Positions 13,301 to 24,193 of a DNA stretch of 64,000 nucleotides are shown one piece after another. The first letter of the stretch is position 1; every line of letters starts with the position of its first letter. The notes beneath the pieces are model-generated. The model had not been told where the DNA came from. It was given only the letters and a program-made list of their open reading frames with translations, and ran no database searches. Source of the DNA: Membranipora membranacea (lineage: Eukaryota; Bryozoa; Gymnolaemata; Cheilostomatida; Membraniporidae); NCBI GenBank assembly GCA_914767715.1, contig OU612067.1, forward strand, positions 30,542,162 to 30,606,161, in the 5' to 3' direction. The position numbers and the translations under genes are program-made.

Positions 13301-13806
13301 TAACATCAATAATCTCAAATGGCAAAATTGGACGTAGGTTTATCTACTGTTTAAGAAAACGGAACAAGTAAATGTTTGAGCGAACAAACAAAACATACCT
13401 TTGATTTGCATCTATACAAAACACATACAAGTGGATGGATTACTACCAAAATGTGTAAATAGGGTGCTGCGTACTTGATCAAACTTGATGACCAGATGTT
13501 AGGCTACGTCAAAAGTATAATTGTTGCTATAAAATGAACAAAAAAGTCGAAAACACATGCAATATGGAAACAATGATTTCAAATAATGATGAGCAGCAGA
13601 TTTATTTGCTATCATACCTGTATTTGGAATGGCTTCAGGCAACGCCTGTGATTGTCTGAGGTGTACTCAACTGTAACTTTATTTCTCTCCAAACTTATTA
13701 CTTTTGCTGCGTACCATCTCCCATCTGGGGGATACAGGGCAGTGATGGGTGTTCCTTTTTGTATGTCTGCGAACTCATCCGAGATTTTCCTTTTCCTCCG
13801 ACCCAT
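7394..13806 (-). CDS. Tudor-like / acidic-repeat / zinc-finger-like protein, multi-exon
   Basis: About 623 residues in a model whose phases close throughout. Exons (high to low): 13618-13806, 13399-13411, 12784-12933, 12320-12418, 11880-12023, 11341-11484, 10804-10947, 10342-10389, 9936-10166, 8870-9097, 8389-8487, 8038-8091, 7510-7814, 7394-7417. Exon 1 starts MGRRKRK and reads IQKGTPITALYPPDGRWYAA then VTVEYTSDNHRRCLKP, a Tudor/SGF29-like barrel signature, suggesting binding to methylated histone tails. The second exon is a 13-base microexon that converts phase 0 to phase 1, needed by all later phase 1-1 exons. The middle is built of duplicated acidic exons (DNSSxDKDYA...GVAAVSPGAGDDIDGAAAV). 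The penultimate exon has CFYCSKIIQSKVTRHILRHH and GNYMHNVQV, as in a zinc-finger-like family I recall from invertebrates, often transposon-associated. The last 8-codon exon (TQLSSWW then stop) is the weakest part. Function is probably nuclear; this is inference. Confidence 0.6.
8160..12980 (-). repeat. tandem array of exon-plus-intron units inside the Tudor-like gene
   Basis: Six related exons (8389-8487, 10804-10947, 11341-11484, 11880-12023, 12320-12418, 12784-12933), plus the tail of 8870-9097, share sequence together with their flanking introns. The intron part contains a recognisable block (GCAGGCCTGGAATCGTTATT and GCTATACAATTAATATTACA) at about 8.70, 11.19, 11.75, 12.20 and 12.66 kb. 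Spacing is 440-540 bases except where the unique exons 9936-10166 and 10342-10389 intervene. Within exons there is a second, finer duplication of 42 bases (GAGDDIDGAAAVSP). All exons are phase 1-1, so copies can be added or lost without frameshift. The copy at 12320-12418 has lost its 5' half and appears to use an acceptor derived from intron sequence (TTTAAAG). Confidence 0.8.
13080..13090. repeat. poly-C tract
   Basis: An uninterrupted run of about 12 C residues after GAGACC. Such runs recur in the window (47108, 49799, 56041) and are prone to sequencing-length errors. Confidence 0.8.
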
Positions 13807-13829
13807 GTCTATTACGAACTCTTATTAGA

Positions 13830-15195
13830 TAGGATGTGCAAATAAATGTTTAGGCGTAGTACATTATGGAAAGAATGTGATTAACAAGCATAGGATGTGT
13901 AAGTTGTCAGTAACTATGAGTACAAAATACTACTATCATCAACCATTGTAAACAGGTTTATCGTTTAATTATTAGGCGCAATTCATTTACACAAGCAATT
14001 TTCCAAACTGTATACATCCCAAAATATGTAACTCAAATGATTTCATAGATGAGGGGTCCTGTTTTCTGTCCTGATCCTCAGATTCCTGAATGCAGAAGAA
14101 TGAGGGCAGTAGTGCACACAACTAGTGAATTTTCTCAACTAGCAGCATTGACAATATCTGAGTGACACGCATCAGGGAACACAATCCATTATCTAAGTAG
14201 TAGAGCTGCATCCAGACCCTAATACCGATCTGAACATGGGTGATAATGGGAATGTTATGTCTCCAAAACAGTGACATGGTCAAGCACTAACCCAGAGGCA
14301 GGCGTATATATTATGGCTATAATTCCTGAGCTGTGTGACTCGGTGCTGCGCACATTACAGCCCAGTTATGCACATATGTTTGGGCCAAGACCAAAATGGG
14401 TTGGTGAGTTTGGGTATACGCTTTTTGTTTTGGGTTGCGTGCTATGCCGATGTGTTTCTGAGCCAAGGTTATTCCATCCAATGCTTAAAGGCGGCATCAC
14501 TAATTCCACTTGGAAATCATTTTACAAACACATATGGGCATGATATTGCTTGTCCGTACTGAGTTAATAATGCCAAGAACATGTTGCTATAGGCAGATAG
14601 ATTGGTTTTCGAATAATAACATTAGGATCAGCAACACTGCAAAGCGCATCTGATGATTGATGCATTTGTGTCTAAATCGTGCAAGGAACAAAGTGATCTC
14701 TTAGATGACTGGCACACACTGTAAGCTATTTTCTCAAATACTAAAAATCTTTGCAAAGCTGATAAAGATTGCAGCAAGGATAAAATATAATCTGTTGGGT
14801 TAAACGTTAAATCTTCATCCATGGATACCCATTTAGTTTATAATAGGATTTTCGTAAACTTCCTTGGTTTTTATGACTATGTTTACCCCGCAAACCAACT
14901 ATTATGGGTAATAATTATGTGTTTACTCTGGTACCTGTGGGACGGAAATCCTGTGACCCCGCAGGGTTTAAGAGAAACACATCCAAATTGGTCGTTTTTG
15001 TGGGTTGGAGTTGTCTTCTTAAAATATAATTTTAAATTATGAAGTTATTAGACATAGGGTTAGGAGCAATCCCAGTAGGCTCTAGGGCTGCCTAAACAAC
15101 TTTATAAGTGTGGGTTTTTTTTCTGCCCCCACAAAAAATTTGGTCCACTTAGTTGGGGAAATATATACCATACCGTCCCATAAAAGCGTGGTTAT
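13830..15195. other. intergenic stretch, no supported gene
   Basis: Only short frames without splice support or recognisable domains. AT-rich, probably old repeat DNA between the Tudor-like gene and the LINE fragment. Confidence 0.5.
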
Positions 15196-15198
15196 AAA

Positions 15199-15200
<2 letters not shown>

Positions 15201-15229
<29 letters not shown>
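15201..15229. repeat. (TA)n microsatellite
   Basis: A pure TA dinucleotide run of about 29 bases. Confidence 0.95.
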
Positions 15230-15234
<5 letters not shown>

Positions 15235-15284
15235 ATGTATTGATATATTGGAAACTTGAAATGGTGTGCTCTATAAAAAAATTT

Positions 15285-15790
15285 AGGGACACGATAAATC
15301 AAACACTAAACTGGGAAGTTCACATTTCTGATTAAAGAAATTCTTTTAACAAAATTTCCGGCCTTTTATTTAGAGCATCCAAAGTTCTACCACTGTCAAC
15401 CAAGATCTTGCTTTACAATGCATTAGCACACAGTGAAATTATGTATTGATCCGCGATAAGATATTAGTGGTAAAAGTTTTCAATAAACCTCCCAATGAGC
15501 ATACTGTTCCACTTTTCAAAAAAGCCAAAAATTTGATCCCTGTCCCACATTTATATACCCATCGGATCTGCCTTGTTGTTCATTCCATCTATCACAATTC
15601 CCCTTATCCTTGCCAAAATTCCCGACTCAATCTTCCTTTGCCCAAATCCACATCTGCCTGTGGCCATTCCCAGATGAACTATCAAGCATCTGACTCTTGG
15701 AAAAGCTTGCCTGCTCCTCTCCGGGAGAGCAAACACCCCTTGTCTTGTAGAGTGGCGTTGAGGCAGCATCTACTTGCCGCGCTGGTTTAG
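15285..15790 (+). mobile_element. LINE 3' fragment (reverse transcriptase C-terminus)
   Basis: Broken frames encode the end of a jockey/CR1-type ORF2: NQTLNWEVHISD, SFNKISGLLFRASKVLP, TKILLYNALAHSEIMY, then after stops a long frame ending SWKSLPAPLRESKHP and CRVALRQHLLAAL, the usual W-x-SLP...F+xxL+xHLL ending. At least two in-frame stops occur. Not the same copy as the one at 1.5-2.7 kb. Confidence 0.7.
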
Positions 15791-16344
15791 TACGTCTTCG
15801 CTGTGGATAGGTAATCACAGGAAGTGAGCCATGTTGATAGGTTTTTTTTTGTTCTCTTCCCATATATTGATTGCTTTCAGTGCCTCAAAAGCATCTCAGA
15901 TGCTACTGCGCACATAGAAAATGATGCTTTTTAAAAAGGATTGTCACGGGCAAAAAAGGTCTATATGTATTTGCAACGGATATTGCAATGTAAATTAAAA
16001 CAGACGTAATAGACCATGGCGAGTCCAAATCTGCGGGAATTATCCCCCTACGCCTAGCGGTTCAAAAGATACAACCCTTACAAAACGGTCTATTTGCACC
16101 ATGCCACGCCATTGTTCAGGCAAAAATGGTCTATTTGTTGCTTTCTCGAGAGGTAAAACACATTGTCACTTTATTTGCACAAAGCTCTTCAAAAGTCATT
16201 TAAACAGACTCAAGAAGAAAGGTTAGTAGTTTCTCTCATTTTCATGATTAGTACCAATATTTGACATTGCATCAGTGTATTTTTCATGTGAATGCCGAGC
16301 TTAAACATGCTAAGTCAGAAGATGCTAAAAAATTATAACCTTTG

Positions 16345-16465
16345 GCGTAAGATGACATCATCGCCTATTACCCAATCAGAATGTAATGATTATTCAGTTC
16401 CCTTTCCGCATGCATGTGACCACTTTTTTGTCCAATGAGATTTCTCGAAATAAGCTCCGCCCACT
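16345..16465 (+). promoter_or_regulatory. putative promoter of the transposase gene
   Basis: Upstream of the ATG at 16541 lie a TGACATCA-type CRE/ATF-like word (near 16353), two CCAAT boxes (16372 and 16432) and a CCGCCC GC box (near 16457). The cluster ends about 80 bases before the start codon. Inference from motif clustering only. Confidence 0.35.
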
Positions 16466-16540
16466 ATTGAGAGAGCACCTGTTACGATCTGCCATTTATT
16501 TTACAGCCATCACACAGGAAAGACCTCTATTAAATTTAAA

Positions 16541-19104
16541 ATGATTCCAAACTGCAGTTGTGGACGTTGCACCATCAGTCACAGATTTTTTTGCCAGCCT
16601 GCAGGGACATCAAGCAGCTCAGCCTCCTCTCTCCCAACTCTTTCTATCTCGCTCACGAGAATAGACCAAACTGGTAAGTTACAGACACACATTTATTACG
16701 TCAGTTGAAGTTTACAAGTTATTGACATCAACCTATCATTCGGTCATCCAAAGTTGTGGCTATCTAGTAACCCTGTCCTAATTGATCTATCCTAAACTAC
16801 TCCAATCTACATTGTAGACTTAGCAGAGCGGGGTGAGTTTGGTGAGGGAGCGCGTATCATCAGGGCAAACCCCAGTGCCACTAAGCGGGCAGAAAAGAGA
16901 CGGTTGGTGAATTCTGGCCAAGCCAAATACATCAGCTCATCAGCTCAGGAGTCAGTGCCAAGGCAGTTACGCCAGAGACCTTGCCCTGCATAGGGTCATC
17001 TCAGCCCGGTTTTTAAATGTCACACCATCACAGAACCTGAAAGGCAGCAGGCATTAGATGCCTACTGGGGACAAGGAAGACGGGAAGGCCGCTGGGCCTA
17101 CGAGGCCCAGTTAGTAAGATCGGTAAGTACCACCATGTTTCATACGTTCTTACTGTTACAATGTTATCTCTGCCAGTATGTTTGCTTTTGTTTTCTCAAA
17201 CTTGTTTGTATGTACCGCTTTTACTCCAAATCAACTGCCTCTTAATGTTGTGACTGTTCTCTTTCAGAGTGCTCCTGGACGTGTAACATCTAGGAGAGAG
17301 TCTGTCTCCAACCAGTATTTTATCACAATGGCAGACAACACGCAGAGACGTGTTTGTAAGGAGTTTTACAACTGTACACTCGATGTGTCGTATCACAAGG
17401 TTTGTGCCTTCGATAGTTTCTGTTGGAAATGAGCTATGAATTATGGGTAACTGTGTCTTTGAATAAAGTCAGAGCTGCTGTTGATTAGCTTCAAGGCGGC
17501 AAGAACTAAGAAGGTGTGCATCAATAATATCCGGACGCCACCAACCCCTCACACACCAGCCAACAAAGTTTCTGAGATCACCATACGGCTTGCCAAGGAA
17601 CGTCTCAGGACTTTTAACAGGTAATTAAGTCTACCCATTGAAAGTTAGACGCAATTGACTCATTGGTGGATTAAGCTGGTACATCAGTTCAGTCGCTGTA
17701 GCTTGTTCATGATTTATGTGAAGCTTGTGCTTACCATCGGTTCTGTTTTTATTTCCCCAGGATACCAGCTCACTACTGCCGAGCAAAGTCGAAAAAGTTT
17801 TATCTTGAGCATGGACTCAATATCCGTATTCTATACGACGATTTCCGCAGCCACTGCCAAGCCATTCCTCCATCAATCAGCTGGTATAGAGAGTGGTTCA
17901 ACACAAACACCAACATCGGGTTCTTTATACCCAAGTCAGATCTGTAAGGAGTCCATTCCACTGTAAATAATTTATGGTAAACTGAGATAGTGTCTGTATC
18001 GTGCGCTTCAATAGATTGGATGCTATTCAGTGATCAATGCTCTTGAGCAAAGTTGCATAATCCAACCTTGTTTTTGTTTTTTGCTGTGACCGATGTATCC
18101 AATACGAGCGGGTAGGGGGTGATGCGGCAGCCCATCAGATCCATAAAGACAGAAAAGAGCTGAGTAAGATCGAGAAAGCTGGAGATCGAAGCAAGCCGAA
18201 TACCATCAACGTAAGCTTTGATCTCAAGCAGATCATGCAGGTGCCACGCTTGGCAGCGGGCTCTGCCTTTTATAAACGAAAATTAACTCTTTTTAACCTT
18301 TGTTTTCATGCAACTCTAAGTGATGCCAGTACACATAGTTACTGTTACACCCGGACGGAAGTGGAAGGCATGAGGGGAGGCAATGAAATTGCCTCGTGTC
18401 TCTTCCACTTCCTAACCACAGTACCGTCCCTGATCACAGAAAAAAACATCATTCTGTGGTCAGACGGTTGCGTGGGACAAAACAAAAACCAGATGGTTGT
18501 AGCTGCTCTGCTAGCTGCCATCTCCACTCGACCTGCTCTTGATGGTGAGATCAGCATTGCCATCAAGTACTTTGAGACAGGCCATAGCATGATGGAGGCC
18601 GATGGCATGCATGGTCTCATTGAAAGAGCAGGGAGGGGTGTTGAGCTTGGCACTCCAGACAGCTACTACACGCTCTTCCAGACAGCGAAAGTCAAGCCGC
18701 CTAGATATACCGTGAAGGTGATGGATTTCACAGATTTCCTAAATATCAGAGAGCTTTCTGAAAGGGCAATCCGTGAAACCTCCCTGATCGGTATATCGCA
18801 GTGGAATACGATCCGACTCGTAAAGGCTGGGACAGCCATTTCTATGGCTGTCAGTAAGAATTATGAGGCGGATCTGAGACAGGTCAGCTGGAGGAGGGTT
18901 GGGGCACCAGCCAACCTTCAACTGATTGATGCTGCCTATGATAAGCCCCAGCGTGTGTCAAGGCTAAAGCTCAAAGACTGCCTGGAGCTCGTTGATAAGC
19001 TTGCTAATCATCGTGTAGCCAGGCAGTTCTTTGAGGGGCTTGTCAGGGACCAGGAGCGCCTGTATCCTGCTGTGGCAGAGCAGACTCAGGAGGATGACAT
19101 CTGA
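16541..19104 (+). pseudogene. DDE-type transposase (DUF7869-like family), one internal stop
   Basis: Six exons fit: 16541-16673, 16818-17122, 17268-17399, 17496-17620, 17761-17943, 18084-19104, all in consistent phase, about 632 codons. The order matches a widespread invertebrate protein family: cysteine-rich start, a helical R/W-rich block (QQALDAYWGQGRREGRWAYE), then SVSNQYFITMADNTQRRVCK, then HYCRAKSKKFYLEHGLNIRI and WFNTNTNIGFFIPKSD, then CDRCIQYE, then the catalytic-looking core VPRLAAGSAFYKRK, LWSDGCVGQNKNQ, YFETGHSMMEADGMHGLIER. The D (LWSD), H/D (GHSMMEAD) and E (GLIE) positions look like an RNase-H-fold DDE set. A TAG at 16991-16993 interrupts exon 2, and the acceptor before exon 6 reads TG instead of AG. 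The copy is therefore probably inactive but young. A polyA-type AATAAAA lies near 19329. Confidence 0.8.
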
Positions 19105-19830
19105 TGTCATCCTAGCCCCTGGTTCTGGAAGAGTATACGGAATTGACGGAACCAAAGTTCATGGTGTACAGTAGCCTGTGTACTAGCATCACTAAGAGTT
19201 GCATTTTTATTGATAATGATTATTTTTTACAGTATTGTTGTTTTCTATTGAATTTTTGCTTGGTTAGCTGATTTTCTTTGTTTTGTTTTTTGTTTTTTTG
19301 TTATGTTTAAATTTCCATTTGATAGAAAAATAAAATGGAAAATGACACCCTTACTTCAAACATTGTGTAGTATTTCTGACTGTGGTTTTACTCAGAACAA
19401 GTAAATAGATCTGGTAATTGCACCTTTGGGATTGTCTCCCCTGTGCGGGATGGTTATGAGTTGATAAAAGTTTGATGAGGTTGGCATAAATGGACAAGGT
19501 GGTGTGTTGCTGCAATAAAATGACACATAGACCGTTTTTGTTTGTCAATTCTGGCCAGCTGCTGTGTTGGACTCAAGGCAAAAAGGTCTGTTTGCATGCA
19601 GATAGACCATTCTCGCTTGTAACTTCGGGGGTATTTTCGTTTTTTGCGTGTTATGCGCAAGTGCTTTTACTGACCCACACAAGTTTGGTATTGAATGAAA
19701 GCCTGAAAAAAGCTTAATAGACTAGCAGTTGAATTTTTTTGAAATAATAAAATGAATAATTGAAAACCATTGTTGACTCAGACAAAACTTATTATTACAT
19801 AATATAAAAAATACAGATAGACCTTTTTTG

Positions 19831-19867
19831 CCTGTGATTTTTTTTGCCTGTGATTTTTGCCTGTGAT
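19831..19867. repeat. triplicated transposon terminus
   Basis: The last bases of the right end (GCCTGTGATTTTT) occur three times head to tail, at about 19830, 19846 and 19859. Only the innermost copy continues into the full inverted repeat. Confidence 0.85.
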
Positions 19868-20117
19868 TTTTTTACAAATCGTTCAGTTATTTGTTCGTTC
19901 ATTTGCTACTATAATGTGTCAAAAGTTATTATTTTACTGTAAATGAACATTCACTTCAACTATCGGTGGTTAACAAAGTTCAAAATGCGTATCAAGTTCT
20001 TCGGGGAAGCCATCTTATTTGCACTAATAAGTTGTCTTTCTATAGTGCAAATTTTTGTGATGCCCTCAAATCTATGATGTCACTATTATTGTCATTAGAA
20101 TTGCATTATTCAGAACC

Positions 20118-23100
20118 ATGGAGCCGTCGCAGATAGTACATGTTCCGGTAAGTGCCAGAATTTAACTAGTACTGAATCAACTTAAATCCTAACAGTGAGA
20201 CTGGCTGACTCTAAAACATCAATAGCACAGGGTAACTCTCTGCAAGGCTGCAGACACCATGATTGTAATTCTATGAGTACAGTTATCAGCGCTGAGAATC
20301 ATGAATTACTGCATCAAAGGAATTTTACCTGTAAGACTTGTCTAGCAGTAGTTCCTTGATGCTTACGGGTCATTGGTGTTGATTTTCATACTCTATTACA
20401 CTGTGTAAATCTAACTGCTGATAATATTTACTTATAGTACTAGGACAGAATTTCATGCAAAACTGATAAATGCTGTTTTCACAAACAATTATATATCACT
20501 TATAGTTTCCCACCATCCCATATGAGACAGGTGTAAGCCAGAGCTCATAAAGTAACATTATGTACCACCTAGCAAAGCTATTCTCAACAGTGTGTTCTGG
20601 AATTTTTAATAGCTGTAATGCTGTATTTGCCCTACATAAATTAAAATGAATATTTTTATCGTATTGAATTTATATGTATATGTATATTGTATTACAGAAG
20701 GTGGAGTTAGAGACAGCGGGTATCATCAGATCTCCTACCTCTCCAAGTGCAGTCCGTACAGACTATAAACTTTGGTAAGTCTGTTACTAGCAGCACTTAA
20801 TCACTTCTAACCGCTTTAAACCGCTTCTTTGTACTGACAGGATTTGAGACGGCTATGTTTAAGTTAACTTGAGTTACGACTAGAACAATTTCTATATATT
20901 ATCAACCTAAGCGTTATATGTATATGTATAGTGACTTTAGACAGTAGCCACAATCTTGAACCCTTGTGAAGCGGATTGGACAAACAAGCTATTATGATCC
21001 CATTTAGGATTCAACGTTCCTAGATAACGAAATAGTAGGTACCGATTGTTAAAAAATTTTTATGATTACAGTAACCCGGTCAAAAAATCTGTAAGAACAA
21101 GCCGGTGTGATAGTTTGGTTCGTCCACGCAAAATACGGGTTGTATTTGCACCCCTCTGTGCTACTGGAGGGGTAAAAGTCCAGGATTACAAGTCTGGAGA
21201 GATCTCTGTAACAGAAGTTACCAGTCCGTTACAAGTTACCATCCAGGTAATGTTCTAGTATTGCTGGTTCTGTTCACCTACATTATTCTTTTGTAATTTA
21301 TACTCTGCTGCCTTCCAGAAATTATTCTTTCTTTGCCTTGCACGATTTTTGCATTACTAAAATAGAGCTTGTTCCAAGAGTAAGATTGATTCTTGAATAC
21401 TGCCACCCCTCAGTCAGAGGATTTAAAATAAAGATTGAAATGCTTGGAGCTGCCCTTTTTACCATACTGTGTTTTTATCATTACGGTCATGGTTTGTCCA
21501 CCGTTGCGGTGTATTTCTTGCGGGTTTATCTCATCTTACCAACATAAAATATCCACACTTTACAATAATGGCTTCACAAGCATGCAAGGAATGCTGGATC
21601 GATATCGTTAGCAAGCTCAACATTTTTGAACTTTTTTTTGGAGTTTTCTCCTCTTCGTTACCCAAAAACGATGAAAATTATGTCTAGCTGTTTCGAGAAG
21701 TATGTTAGAGTTCGCAGGTCTGTAACACTATGACTTGATAGACCTACATTGGTAAATAGATATCACTGAAACTGTTTAACTGCTGAAAGTAATTATGTTA
21801 TAATTTTTGTAACTTCGTCCAATTTGAATGAAGATGAGTATCGCAAACCGAGCCTCCTAATCCCCAAGAACTGTGCTTGTTACTGAAACGTAACAGCATG
21901 AAATGAAAAAGGGTTGACCATTTTTCTTCCGGGAAATGTCTCTTGCTATAAATTCATAGACAAGAAATTGAAACTCAGCAATGAGCAAGTCAATAGGTAG
22001 ACAAAGAAGGCTGCATCATACCAGGAAGGGTGGCGTCCATCATTGTCGACGACTTAATACTGTACCTTTGTTTCTAGAACAAGGGACTCAGGAGTTATTG
22101 CAAGATCGAAAGTGTATATGCTGAGATATGTAAAGCCTCTGCAAAGCAGGATGATGTTGTACCTGAAAAGGTCGAGTTCACCATGCCAGCAGAAGTTTTT
22201 CACAGTACCCAGGTATGTTCTAATAATTACAGGGTATAATGTGAATTACACTTGGACACCGCTGACTTTCAAATTTCTCTCTTTAAGCGTTTTTTCATCT
22301 CAAAACTCTGCAATCTGTCTTGCCTTGTTTTTTATAAGGCAAAAACTTGAGTGACGTTCGTGTCCAGGTTTCCAGTTTAGGGGCATATCGCCATTTTACC
22401 AGTTATAGACAGAATAGATAGATAGGTTTAAACTTTTGCTAAAAGAATTGCAAATGACAGTAAAATGAATCAGACTTGTTAACAGTGGCCAAGTAAATGA
22501 CAGAGTGACCTTTGCCAAGGTGATCATCGCAGTAGATATTGCAGACTCTTAACAGAATAGAACTTTTTCAACCATAGTCCTGAACTAATTATTACTTTCA
22601 ATATGGATGGAAACCTGTAACAAGATTATCATCATTCTGTCACAAGTAATTTAAAATGATAGACGGATCACTTATTTATGGTCATAATCATTTCAGATCT
22701 ATATCACTCTGACTAACTTGATTGTAATGTTCATTTTTCAGATAACTAGCTTCATGGCCATAGAGAGCGCGGTGAACCATTCAGATCTACCTTCTATTAA
22801 GAACAACGTGAAGAAGGCAGTATGTCAGCCAGCTAGTGAGGTATAATAAGTGTACTATAATATACAAGTCATCTCTAACCAAATTTTATTCCCTTGTTAG
22901 AGTTTGACGTATTTTTCATCAAGCCGAATGACAGGTAAGAATGCTAGACAACACAAATTGTATCATTAACCTGTAATACTCATACTTTTCGATTATCAGT
23001 GTGGTGAAGTAGCAGCGCTAATTATTGAAAGGGAAAAGGAGTAAGACTACTTCCTTGGTTGAAACACCATGTTCATTGAAGCTCAGTATTAACTCATTAT

Positions 23101-24160
23101 ATCTAACCAAGGAATTTTTTACTCCTTGCTCTAACCATCAAACTTGACCTTATCTCAGACAAAATAGGAGCCTTTGAAATAAGGCTAATCAAACTGGTAA
23201 CAAGAGTACATTTTCGTGAGCTCTTTTATTTTAGATTACAGTTGGACCTCAGTCTCCTGAGCTCACTGTTATAGAGAAGCATAGTCAGGCCCTTGAGGTT
23301 GGTATCTATATCGGATGACTAAAATTCTACTACCAGTCATTGAGTTTATAGAATTTGTGATTAGGAATGAATATGGAATCATCAAAGTGTGTAAATTCTT
23401 TAAATTTTTAATCTTCTATGGAAGTTTTCCCCTCTCGATTCGGCTTGCTAGTCCTTCTGGCCTTATTTCAGTGGCCTATTCTTGTTGTTTTTGTTTAAAT
23501 AGACTGCCAATAGAAGTGTTAAAAAAAAGAAAAAAAAAAGAAGACACTGATATTAGGCTAGGTCATACATGAACTCAACAAAATGAAGAGACAAGATATC
23601 AATTATGTACTGATTCTGCTGACTGGCTATCTAAGGGTTTTGAAGTTGTTTTTTTTTGTGACTTTCAGATGAACATGTGCAGCATTGTACAGAGTGTCTT
23701 CGTCTTCTCTAACACACTCTGTCAGAAAGATGATCTGGAGCCAAATCCCACACGAGTTCTTCCAAAGGTGAGATAGTAGTAGCAGTTTACTAGAATCTTC
23801 AGATTGGTGAGGTGCGAGAATAAACAAATAATATGAGTATAGTGTCCCGATACCATTTCAGTCCTATCAATATAGTTTTTCTGCCACCCACCTGCAGGCC
23901 CATAAACTTTGTGTTTTCATTTATGCCACATTGTGTTTACTATTTTTATTGTGTAATTAATGTCCCTGTTTTGTTTCAGGTCCACCATACACCACAGGGC
24001 GAGCTGCTGAAGACAGATTCTTCTGTGGCCATAATCACCTTCGATTCACCAGTAAATGAGACTGAGGTATACTATACTAACCCCCTAGCTACTTGTTATC
24101 TTCAGATATAATATTATTCGCTGTCATGATTTTGAAATGCAAAGCGATGATGATGATGAC

Positions 24161-24193
<33 letters not shown>

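Larger units (their letters stand above)
15944..19837 (+). mobile_element. DNA transposon, 3.9 kb, with 27-bp terminal inverted repeats
   Basis: Left end at 15944-15970 (TCACGGGCAAAAAAGGTCTA, continuing ATGTAT) matches the reverse complement of 19811-19837 (TCACAGGCAAAAAAGGTCTA, continuing CTGTAT) at 25 of 27 positions. Related words (AANGGTCTATTTG) recur subterminally near 16087, 16124 and, inverted, near 19528, 19580 and 19605, as in elements with subterminal transposase-binding repeats. The interior is filled by the six-exon transposase gene on the plus strand. No clear target-site duplication is visible. The superfamily is not certain from the ends. Confidence 0.8.

Noticed and set aside
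18345-18653. 102-codon minus-strand frame
   Set aside because: Antisense shadow of the transposase core.
22999-23041. Possible exon after a CAG at 22999 (CGEVAALIIEREKE)
   Set aside because: It runs into a TAA and has no GT donor; skipping it keeps the phase of the gene.
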